Origin: Paralithodes platypus
Taxonomy: Eukaryota > Arthropoda > Malacostraca > Decapoda > Lithodidae
Assembly: GCA_032716605.1 (NCBI GenBank)
Contig: CM064502.1
Location: 40,024,626 to 40,088,625, forward strand
Direction: 5' to 3'
DNA: 64,000 nucleotides
Shown one piece after another: positions 55,179 through 64,000 of the stretch (position 1 is the stretch's first letter; each line of letters starts with the position of its first letter). Made by a program: the position numbers and the translations under genes. A model generated the notes under the pieces. The model saw nothing but the letters and a program-made list of their open reading frames with translations. It was not told where the DNA came from and searched no databases.

Positions 55179-55339
55179 ATAGATATTCCACAACCCCTAA
55201 ATTTATAGATATTCCATAACCCCTAAATTTATAGATATTCCACAACCCCTAAATTTATAGATATTCCACAACCCCTAAATTTATAGATATTCCACAACCC
55301 CTAAAATGTATAGATATTCCCCAACCCCTAAAATTTAGC
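55179..55339. repeat. 26-bp tandem repeat, six copies
   Basis: Unit ATAGATATTCCACAACCCCT followed by AAATTT. The first four copies are almost identical; the last two have AAAATGT and CCCCAACC variants. Confidence 0.95.
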
Positions 55340-55501
55340 ATCGCAATCAATTCTACAAACAACATCAGGATTAGGATAATACTGTACATGTAAAGGCATG
55401 ACAAATTATTGTAATTGATAAAATATACATAGCTTATTCATGCCTCTCATATTGATATCAAATGGAAAATACTTTTCTGCCTGGCAGAAGAACTCGAATC
55501 C

Positions 55502-55504
<3 letters not shown>

Positions 55505-55563
<59 letters not shown>

Positions 55564-55566
55564 GGA
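55505..55566. repeat. (GA)n followed by G-run
   Basis: About 23 GA units, then 13 G. Confidence 0.95.
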
Positions 55567-55589
55567 GAAAGCGAGAGAGAGAGTAATAT

Positions 55590-56110
55590 ATAACGAAAGA
55601 TATAACATACTGGTTAAAACTTATAAAAGATACTGTTTTGCCCCTGAAATACATACATATTTCCTTTCATGTTTCTGTTTGGAGGAAATTTGATGAGGGC
55701 TTAACATTAATTATCCATTACAAACCCCAATGTAATAGTTCTGGTATGTTAGGTGATGTTTAGTCTACGCTTGAGTTGACAGGAAATAATAACTACAGTC
55801 TGTTTTTCTTTAGTTGACGGTAAGCTGCAATGTTATTTCCTTATTTACTTAGCTATTTCGAAGATATTGGGGTTAAATATATTGTCTATATTATTCTTAA
55901 CATTTTGTAATTTGAGAATACAGATACAGAGCAGTTTCATATTTTTCCAGTAATTATCGAGACATTACCAACTAAGGTGCATTCTAAATAATATAAAGAA
56001 CTAACTGATAAAACCACCTTCAGGCTATCATCAATAACTAATGTATATCACAAGCTAGAAACACACATGTGAATATTAGAGAAGAGTAGCTTTTGGGACG
56101 ATAGGCCTAC
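55590..56110. other. Unassigned DNA
   Basis: No feature recognised. Confidence 0.5.
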
Positions 56111-56111
56111 C

Positions 56112-56190
56112 AAGAAACTTCTTGGTAGTACAGTGGTAGAACACTGGCATGCTGTTTGTTGGTCCCGAGTTGGGTTTTCGGCAGTTGCAA
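56112..56190 (+). ncRNA. tRNA-like remnant
   Basis: TAGTACAGTGG at 56126-56136, followed by TAGAACACTGGCATGC, resembles the D arm and anticodon region of an animal tRNA-Gly with its A box. The B box region (GAGTTGGGTTTTCGGC) is degenerate. It is either a tRNA pseudogene or a SINE head. Confidence 0.35.
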
Positions 56191-56264
56191 TCATTCATAA
56201 TTTAATAACCCTACAATGTACTTTGTGTAAAGTGGTTAGATGGTAAGGACGTTTGTAAATTGTA

Positions 56265-56269
56265 ATGAA

Positions 56270-56301
<32 letters not shown>

Positions 56302-56304
56302 CTG

Positions 56305-56337
<33 letters not shown>

Positions 56338-56340
56338 CTG

Positions 56341-56422
<82 letters not shown>

Positions 56423-56480
56423 TATATACGGTATATATATATACCTGTATATATATACCGGTATAATATATATATATATA

Positions 56481-56563
<83 letters not shown>

Positions 56564-56566
56564 GAT
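56265..56566. repeat. (TA)n compound array
   Basis: About 300 bp of TA units interrupted by TACTGTATA, TACGGTATA, ACCTGTATA and TACCGGTATA. Confidence 0.95.
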
Positions 56567-56569
56567 TTA

Positions 56570-58100
56570 ACTGTCAAAAGTGTAATCTATTTTAACTTAT
56601 ACCCCTTCCAACAAACCCTGCACCTCAACTTTCAACCATTTACCAATCAGGTAGCAGAAATTCAAATAATTATGTGAACAACCTTGCTCTATCGGTATAT
56701 TATTATTACTTTTTAAAACGCGAATGTAGTCCTAATATTATGTTAATGTTTTCACTTATATATATATATATATAATGCACAGTTAATTTTAACCCCTCTA
56801 TCCAAGTTTCTGGAGAATTGTAACGCTTAGCTGTAAAAACATTCATTTAAGACTGGAAGGGGGAGATACTGAGCTGTGCGTGTTTAATGGGCTGAGATAA
56901 GACGGCAAACCTGAACACATGAACTGGAAGGGACGGAGAGGGAGTGAGGAAGAGTATAAGGGAGTATATGAAAGAGTATAAGAGATGAGGGAAACGTGAA
57001 GGATGGGAGAGGTCAGCAGATGAGGGAGTCAGTTTGAGGAGAGCATAAGGCGAAGGAATTATATACAAGTTGAGGGAGTTTCAAGGATACTGAGGATGGA
57101 GAGAGAAGGTGGAGATTGGAAATTGGATGGAAACAAAAAGAGAGACAGAAGAGAATTGAGGAGGACGGGAAGGGAGAGGGTTAGACTGGAAAGAAGCAAC
57201 GGACTTGACTGGACGAGAGAAACAGGGGGAGACTATGAGTGAGGTAGGAGGTGAGACTGAAAGGGAAGGAGGCGGTGATATTGGAAGGGAGGGAAGGGCA
57301 AAGACTGGAAGGGAGGGAGGGACTTGGCTGACAGGAATAAAGAGGGACAGAGGGAGGGGTTAAGAAATAAAAGGAAGACAGGGGTGAAACTGGAATGTGA
57401 TGATGGGAACCCTCCACCAAGTATGAAAACTGTTACCTTTTCCATACTAAATATATCCATTATATCTGGTAATTGTTATTTATGATAACACTAGTGTTAT
57501 ATTTACCGCACGTTCTTTAACAATTGTACATCACAATATAAGTTCGACTTCAGCTAACGTATCAAATTATGCAATTAATTAAATGTTGTATCTTCTACAC
57601 CACAGTGTAGACATTAGCATATTTATGGCAAGGAGTGTCAAATGTAAGATAATTTAATCTTGAAGGTTCATTTCGCCATATTGATACAAACTAATGTTAT
57701 ATAATTTGGCCATGGGCATGTATAATATAAATAAGATTATTCATTACCTGCACTCCTTTATTCATCTAGAATGTAAATTCAATACTATTTGGTTATGTTG
57801 GTAGATGTATCATCCATTAATATTCTGAAAAGTGTTGTTACAAAATTTATGAGAAAATTATCACTATCAACTAACTTAGCCATGTATACGCATGAACTAA
57901 CCTCAATTAAACTAATCAACCTGTACATGACATAACCAATCCTGTCCTAATTAACACTTTAGTATCTTAATTTGTGGCTATTCTGTTTAGGGTCGTTAGA
58001 GATTGTGGCCGGGTTGGTCTACTTCATTTTGACCTGGTTTTTGCAATAGTTTCTTCTTCCGACCCTTTTGGTATAATGTAGCCCCTTATATACCGGCGGC
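56570..58100. other. Unassigned DNA with purine-rich tract
   Basis: 56855-57400 is strongly purine-biased on the plus strand, with recurring ACTGGAAGGGAGG-like blocks, probably an old degenerate tandem repeat. Frames on the other strand are Ser/Pro/Leu-rich artefacts. The rest holds nothing recognised. Confidence 0.5.
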
Positions 58101-58103
58101 ATA

Positions 58104-58531
58104 TAGCCCAACTGTATTATGGTTCGGCACCACTGGTGAGAACGGTTCCGCGCGGCCTATTTAATGGCTAACTCAGCTAAACTCGCGCATATTTTACCGT
58201 ACCGTATGGCGCGGCAAAGAGAAGACAGAATGAGACCACAGTTTTAAATCTTATATATTTTATTAGTTAAAAATAACATATTTACAATAGTATACATATC
58301 GTTAGATATATATATATATATATATATATATACTGTATATATATATATTTCAATCTATCTAAACAGGATGTATACCATTTAACCTAACCTAACCTAACCT
58401 AACCTAACCTAACCTAACTAATAAAATATATAAGATTTAAAACTGTGCGCGAGTTTAGCTGAGTTTGCCATTAAATAGGCCGCGCGGAACCGTCCTCACC
58501 AGTGGTGCCAAACCATAATACAGTTGGGCTA
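58104..58531. mobile_element. Long-TIR fold-back element containing telomere-type repeats
   Basis: The ends TAGCCCAACTGTATTATGGT and ACCATAATACAGTTGGGCTA are exact inverses apart from one base further in. Pairing continues through CACCACTGGTGAG, ACGGTTCCGCGCGGCC and TATTTAATGGC to AACTCGCGC, about 85 bp. A second paired segment, AGTTTTAAATCTTATATATT with TTTATTAGTTA, lies inside, offset by about 55 extra bases in the left arm. The centre holds (TA)n and, at 58378-58421, eight AACCT units, i.e. (TTAGG)n. No coding frame. Confidence 0.85.
58378..58421 (-). repeat. Interstitial (TTAGG)n telomere-type array
   Basis: Eight uninterrupted AACCT units on the plus strand, which is TTAGG on the minus strand, the canonical arthropod telomere repeat. 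Confidence 0.9.
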
Positions 58532-58559
58532 TACGCGTACCGGCGACGTGCTTTTAATT

Positions 58560-58738
58560 ATATCCTGGGTAGTACTAACAAGTTTATTAAGCTTAGCAAG
58601 GACCTCTAGCAAACATAAGGCTTCAAACTAGCTTACTTAATCCTTTTAGCTACCACATATCCTCCATAAGCTGTACAAAACCGTCTGAATATAGCTGGAA
58701 TAACATAAAATAAGTCGTCGCCGGTACAGCAGGGGGAA
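58560..58738. mobile_element. MITE-3 element, partial
   Basis: Has TTAAGCTTAGCAAGGACC on the left and CATATCCTCCATAAGCTGTA, AAACCGTCTGAATATAGCTG and CCGGTACAGCAGG on the right, matching the fold-back plan of 29648-29851. The terminal TTAAs are not clear. Confidence 0.5.
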
Positions 58739-58891
58739 ATAGTGAGAGTTGATGCACCACACGCCGTCCGTACACTATGCCAGGACTAATTACCAAGTCA
58801 CCCAATATCACATGAACATAATTACTGCAATCAATGACAGTGACAATTAGTTTTGATCAAAAAAATTGATAATGATTATGTACTCAGCCAA

Positions 58892-58894
<3 letters not shown>

Positions 58895-58925
<31 letters not shown>
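58895..58925. repeat. (TG)n microsatellite
   Basis: About 15 uninterrupted TG units. Confidence 0.95.
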
Positions 58926-58928
<3 letters not shown>

Positions 58929-58989
58929 TGAGGACGACTATGTTGACCCATTGGTTTTAATGGCTATTAATATATATAATAGAGATGTA

Positions 58990-59036
<47 letters not shown>
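58990..59036. repeat. (TA)n microsatellite
   Basis: Pure TA units ending in TAATAATAATTG. Confidence 0.95.
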
Positions 59037-59037
<1 letters not shown>

Positions 59038-59239
59038 ATAATTGTTAGACAAAAACTACTGGATATACAGTATACCTGCGCGTGTGTCGACAAATTGTAA
59101 TATAATTGCCAGTTGGTTATGAAACGAAGATATTGGACGATTATAATTAGTTCTGGTATGGGCATATAATTCATGTCAATAATTGTTTTACTATCAATAG
59201 TATCATACTTTCATTGAAATATATATGCATGTGTGTATT

Positions 59240-59373
59240 CTTGGTTTCTGGGTCTTCTCCTGGGCGACCTAGATGTGTGATAATGTAATATGTTTATTTC
59301 ACTTTACTGTTTCAGCTCGGGCTCTGCCTCGAGTCGGCCACCCCCAGCTATGGGGTATGTGCCTGAGTATACA

Positions 59374-59405
<32 letters not shown>
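59240..59405 (+). mobile_element. LINE family E 3' end
   Basis: TTTCTGGGTCTTCTCCTGGG, CGACCTAGATGTGTG, CTCGAGTCGGCCACCCCCAG and GTATGTGCCTGAGTATACA are followed by (CATA)n. Only the last 165 bp of the element are present. Confidence 0.8.
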
Positions 59406-59406
<1 letters not shown>

Positions 59407-59409
59407 CCT

Positions 59410-59812
59410 AGTTTTCAGTATTATAGCAATAATATTTGTATTAGAACTATTTACCTTTTAGTAATGAATTGTGTTTCCAGCTGCACTTCGTCTGATCATT
59501 ACTAACCAGTAACAATGCTTTCAATACATAACACATGAGTACAATGGTAAGCGAGCGTGTATTATCGGTTGTATTCATGTGTAGGTGTTTATGGTACCAT
59601 ATACTTGATGTTTCTTAGTTCAGTTATGGCTACATGGTTCAGTGCCATAGTGCGAGAGGGACTTTGCAAATTGATCCCACTCATCACTAATATACATTGT
59701 TATAATCAACATTGCACAATAGGCGGTAGTTACGTCAGTAGTATTTATCATGCATTAATTGTTATCGAGGACTGAGGGCAGACAGGTACATAAATGTAGA
59801 TCCGAGCAGAAC
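59410..59812. other. Unassigned DNA
   Basis: No feature recognised. Confidence 0.5.
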
Positions 59813-59814
59813 CA

Positions 59815-62377
59815 ATAATTTGAATAAAGAGTGTTCCGTGAATTCCAAATCCAAAACTTTTAATGTTTTCTATGCAAACGCTCGTAGTAGCATACGCAAT
59901 AAATTTTCAGATTTAGAGGAACTAGAGTTTACGGAAAATTACGATGTTATTGGCATAACAGAATCTTGGCTCAGTACAGAAGACGGAGACTTTTTAGCAG
60001 AGTATTCACTTCCCGGTTATGTAATGTTTGAGAAAAGCCGAATTAATAGAAATGGAGGTGGAGTTATATTTGTTATCAAAGAAAGTCTTAAGCCGACCCT
60101 CTTGTCAAAACCCCAAATTGTGAACGTTGACACATCCTTTGTGCTAATAAAGAATAATAAAGGTACAAACAAAATACTTGCACTAATATACAGACCTCCA
60201 GCTCAATCAGTGCAAATTGACCGAGAAATTTATGAGCAAATTTCAGACTTAAGTAACGCATGATACCATAATTTTTGGCGACTTCAATTTACCTGTGACC
60301 AAGTGGGGAAATAGTATTACTTCACTCTCTGGACAAGACCTGTATGCAAATTTGCAAGAGAGTTCGCTATATCTGTCGGGAATAGGGTAATGATCCCGAC
60401 AGGTTTTGGTCCAATAGGACATTTGAATTTGGCGGTATCGTATCGCTTGTACGATTTCGGCTGGTTCTTTGTGTATTGTAGTTTATTCTTAAGTTAGGTT
60501 AAATATTAACTGTAATGTATAAATATCTACATCAGCTCTAGATGTATTATGAAACCAAGTTATGGGTTATAATTATTATGAGCCGGCAGCCATATGTAAT
60601 TTCGCGAAGCGATCGGAGGCCGGCCCTTTAGTCTCTCAAACAACACCGTACAGTCAACATCTCCTCCCCCGGCCCTGACTCAACCCCCAGTTCACCATGT
60701 GCTACAACTACTAATAATATTAACAACAGTCCTACATCACCAGTCCTCTAAGCTAAGTTCATTGTATCAATATTGTATTATGTGAACATTCCTACATGTC
60801 ATGCAATTGAAATAGCCGCGTGTGGGGGACTGGATTACACCTATCAACGACTACGTCGTTGGTAATTATAATATAACTATTTGTTGGGATATTTCATGTA
60901 CCAGTGATATGTAATTTAACCTTTATCTAAATTCCCGATAATATCAATTTGTTAGATCTCCAACCCGTGGAAATAATGTCCTTGACCTTGTACTTTCAAC
61001 AAAAGAAAAATTGATAGAGAATTTGAATGTCGGTGATGAATTCAGTAACAGCGACCATCGTACGATAACTTTCAGTTTAAATTTTAATAGTAGCGAACCA
61101 AATAGCAGCATCTAGAAAGTCCCTAATTTCAAGCAAGCAAACATTTGTAAACATAGAGCAATGTTTAAAGAAACTGACTGGCGCTTTTTAATTAACAATA
61201 CCGACATAAATACATCTTGGGAATCATTCGCAAACACTTACCTAAAAGCAGTGCAAGACTGCATACCATCGAAAATACGACGTACAGGCCATAATGATAA
61301 GCCCAAATGGTGGAATAAAGATATTACAAACTGTCTGCTTGCTAAAATGTTTGCTAACGATAGATTAAAATCCTCACAAAATGACGAACGGGTGAAATTT
61401 GTAGAACTACGACGCAAAGCCAAAAGGTTAATTAAGCAAAGTAAAAAGACCCTGGAGTTACATGTTGCGATTCAAAAGAATTCTATAGTTTTATCAGAAA
61501 GAAGAGAGTAGTTACTTCAACTGTAGGACCGTTAGTCGATGAAAATGGAGAATACACCAAAGACGAAGTACAAATGAGTAATGCCCTCAATACCTTCTTT
61601 GCATCAGTTTTTACAACGGAAGACCTCAATGATATCCCTACACCATCGCCGATTCAGATTGATAATTCAGATGTTCTTAGCAATATCACGTTACAGAGAG
61701 AGAGGTATTGAATTGTTTAGATAAACTCAAGGTAAATAAAACGCCTGGACCTGATACAATCTAACCTAGAGTCCTAAAGGAAGCTAAGGATGAGCTCTCT
61801 AAACCACTGACATTGCTATTCAATAAATCCATGCAGTCTGGAACTATGCCTGATCAGTGGAAGCTAGCCAACATAACACCAATATTAAAAAAAAGGCAGC
61901 AAATCCCTACTCAGTAACTATCGTCCAATTAGCTTAACCTCAGTTGTATGTAAAATGCTATAAACACTCATAAGAGACAGACTCGTAAATCACTTAGAGG
62001 AAAATAACATACTTAAAGATACTCAACACGGCTTTCGTAAAAAACGTTCCTGTTTAACAAACCTCTTAGACTTCTTCCACGATATCCTCAACCTCTACGA
62101 TGAGAGTAAAGCTGTAGATATTATATACCTTGATTTTCAAAAGGCCTTCGACAAAGTTCCCCACAAACGTTTACTGCTAAAACTAGAAGCGCATGGAATA
62201 CAAGACGGTCTGTTGAAATGGATAGAGAATTGGCTCAGCGACAGAAAGCAGAGAGTATGTGGAATACTGCGTTCAATCCTGGTGCCCTTATTACCAAAAA
62301 GATATAGACAAGCTAGAACGAGTTCAACGTAGAGTTACCAAAATGATACCTAGCCTAAAGAACAATCCATACGAGGA
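59815..62377 (+). pseudogene. LINE family D (L2/CR1-like) endonuclease and RT, broken
   Basis: Plus-strand LINE. 59820-60263 encodes the N-terminal APE endonuclease: FYANARSSIRNKFSDL, YDVIGITESWLST (catalytic Glu block) and GGGVIFVIK. After a frameshift at about 60260 come IIFGDFNLPVTKWG (the GDFN block) and, past an inserted LTR, RSPTRGNNVLDLVLS and SNSDHRTITFSL (SDH block). The linker (61161-61511) has KPKWWNKDI. The RT follows in pieces: DKLKVNKTPGPDTI, NYRPISLTSVVCKML, TQHGFRKKRSCLTN and YLDFQKAFDKVPHKRLL (motif A). After DRKQRV, near 62258, sequence jumps to the C-terminal LDKLERV-type block, deleting motifs B and C. It ends at 62377 before the 3' UTR. Inactive. Confidence 0.9.
60374..60940. 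mobile_element. Solo LTR (567 bp) with ATATC target duplication
   Basis: ATATC occurs at 60369-60373 and again at 60941-60945. Between them lies a 567-bp sequence starting TGTCGGGAAT and ending ATTCCCGATA, inverse repeats of each other with one mismatch (final CA changed to TA). A TATAAATA box is at 60518-60525. Removing the LTR and one ATATC restores the surrounding LINE frame exactly (ESSLYQFVRSPTRG). The size of the duplication suits Gypsy- or BEL-type elements. A solo LTR forms by recombination between the two LTRs of a full element. Confidence 0.9.
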
Positions 62378-62930
62378 GCCCCAGTGGAAGGTCGACCCTT
62401 CGTTCGGCTGTGGTAATTAATACAGTGACGTATACAGTGACAGTGCGATACTGTGCGATATTAGTGTGTGTACCGTTATCTATTTTCACATTCTTAATCA
62501 TTTATTCTTTTACAGGGAAGAATACAAGTTTACAGGAATATAGCTCAAACCTAGTTGCTTTTATAGTTTAGTACAAGTTGTAGGTATTTCCCATTCGGGC
62601 AGCTACAATACCTACAAAGACAATTAATAAATCAAACAAGCCATAACTAATCATAGTATATTTTGCTGGTAATAAAACCATAGAAAACCCAACAGTGTCT
62701 TTGCTTCAAATCAGTTCCCTTAACAATTTACCTTTCAACATGTTTTTACAGTGGAAACCTGAACTACAAGCATAACCAAGGACAATTAAGGTAAGAAGCA
62801 AAAAGGCCACCGCTACAGCCACCGCTACATAATTGGTGGCAGTGGTGGGATCGTGTTCCCCAATCGAAAACACAATCAATAAGACCACCGAAGAGCAAAC
62901 AAAGAAAAAGGCAACCATACAGCCATATAC
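62378..62930. other. Unassigned DNA
   Basis: No gene. GCCACCGCTACA occurs twice at 62807-62830 and a loosely inverse GGTGGCAGTGGTGG follows. Confidence 0.45.
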
Positions 62931-62933
62931 AGC

Positions 62934-62983
62934 CATATATATATATATATATATTATACCGGTATATATATATTTTTTTTTCT
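62934..62983. repeat. (TA)n with ACCGGT centre, then T-run
   Basis: TATATTATACCGGTATATATA followed by nine T, directly at the 3' end of the LINE B copy. Confidence 0.9.
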
Positions 62984-64000
62984 TTTTGTTCCCTCTGTGT
63001 GAGTGAGGGAGACAAAAGGCAAAACTGCCTGTAGCGAGTGCCTCCCCCAGAGTTGAAAGAGTGACAGGGCCAAAGTCAAGGGACATTCGAGCCAAAATGC
63101 CTGGACACACAGAGTTTGAAGCAATTTAAGTCATAGGAGGAAGGAAAGACAGATTCTGGGAGATAGTTCGAGAGCTCAGCTGTTGAATAGAAGAAGGATT
63201 GGGTATATCGTTTCACTCTTGAGACGGGTACTATGTACCCTACGTAGATGAGGTGGTATACACTGCGATAGCTCTGAGGAACACTGATTATTGTAGTAGC
63301 GATAGAATAGCAAGAGAGATGCAACATTGCAGCGAAGAGAGAGAGAGAGGTTGCAGAGAGTTGGTGAGTGGATGGGAGTTAATGATACAAAAGGATTTCC
63401 TTTCTACTTTGTCTAGGGGTGCGGTGTGTGAGAATCCTCCCCACACATGTGAACAATAATCAATACAAGGACACACTGTGCCCCTGTACAGAGCAAGAAG
63501 CTGTGCAGGGGTAAATAACCCCTTGAGGCGGATGAGCACACTCAGCCTCTGGGAGGCTGCCTTAGCAAAACTGGTAATATGATCTTTCCCAGTGAGAGCA
63601 GAAAAGAAAGAGACACAGCGAATATTCAGAGAAGATGGAGGATTGAGTTTTGTATTATTGAAGTATAAGGGATAGTCCTCTGGGAGTTCCCGACAGGCAT
63701 TAAGATGGAGAAATTGGGTTTTGGAAACATTAAAATCAACAAGGTTTTCTCTGCCCCAATTGGAAATGGTAGTTAGATCAGAAGATTAGTGTTGCATGGC
63801 TTCATTACATTTGTTTTTGAGGGATTGCTGGCTGGGGCGTTCTGGAAAACTTATTGAGTAGTGTAAGGTAAAGTCGTCTGCGTATGAATGGATGGGATTG
63901 AAGGTACAGTTGAGAAGATCATTTATGAAAATTAGAAAGAGAATGGGAGATAAGACAGAGCCCTGAGGAACACCAGAGTTGATAGGATGAGGAAGTGAGT
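62984..64000 (-). pseudogene. LINE family B RT and 3' UTR, runs off window
   Basis: Minus-strand copy entering from the right edge. Near 63990-63880 it reads INSGVPQGSVLSPILFLIFI (motif B) and HSYADDFTLHYS (motif C, intact), then NWGRENLVDFNVSKT. Further on, in one frame 63539-63288, come LIRLKGLFTPAQLLALYRGT and IDYCSHVWGGFSHTAPLD. Stops and shifts are scattered. The 3' UTR ends at about 62985 beside the TA array. At 63111-63140 it preserves the unoccupied TTAA site of the MITE-1 insertion seen at 38107-38585. Whether the 5' half survives lies outside the window. Confidence 0.85.

Overview
This window is eukaryotic, repeat-dominated intergenic DNA, most likely from a decapod crustacean. The clues are a short (TTAGG)n arthropod telomere-type array inside an interspersed element, very many (TA)n, (GA)n, (TG)n and longer tandem arrays, and a mixture of jockey-like and L2/CR1-like LINEs, a Penelope-like element (PLE), piggyBac-type elements with TTAA targets, and Ty3/Gypsy fragments. 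The species cannot be fixed from the sequence. No host protein-coding gene, rRNA or intact tRNA was recognised. One 54-base segment at 50183-50236 has the splice signals of an internal exon but stands alone. Almost all long open frames are either retroelement reverse transcriptase (RT) or endonuclease pieces, or artefacts of tandem repeats whose period keeps a frame open.

Layout. 1-4350: unassigned DNA, a decayed LINE RT (minus), then the 3' end of an L2/CR1-like LINE (family D, plus). 4546-6078: an 18-bp minisatellite of 1.5 kb. 6077-14650: non-autonomous TTAA elements (MITE families 1, 2 and 3), including a nest in which a MITE-1 and a MITE-2 interrupt an SGNH-hydrolase-like retroelement frame. 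14676-18860: two (TA)n arrays bracketing a head-to-head pair of PLE copies. 20641-25165: a 5'-truncated LINE (family A, minus) and a second LINE with a long open RT frame (family C, plus). 25650-35560: family E LINE tails, MITEs, a three-copy 47-bp repeat and a decayed LINE endonuclease. 35814-37405: a perfect 115-bp palindrome and two further fold-back elements. 37958-45082: jockey-like LINE family B copies (one carrying a MITE-1), a 20-bp minisatellite, and tRNA-like SINE sequence. 45083-46680: Ty3/Gypsy pol fragment and a probable LTR. 47974-49434: an internally deleted, frameshifted piggyBac transposase. 51185-58738: further MITEs, LINE B copies, tandem repeats and a long-TIR element containing the telomere-type repeat. 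59815-62377: LINE family D, broken by a 567-bp solo LTR with a 5-bp target duplication. 62980-64000: a LINE B copy running off the end.

The genes do not form a pathway. What links them is mobility: one piggyBac transposase relic and six 478-480-bp MITE-1 copies share TTAA target use; LINE B copies supply an empty-site comparison that confirms a MITE insertion; and LINE and PLE 3' ends abut simple repeats. I found no convincing new multi-gene system. The most notable structures are the PLE inverted pair with a hammerhead-ribozyme-like motif, the perfect palindrome, and the telomere-repeat-bearing TIR element.
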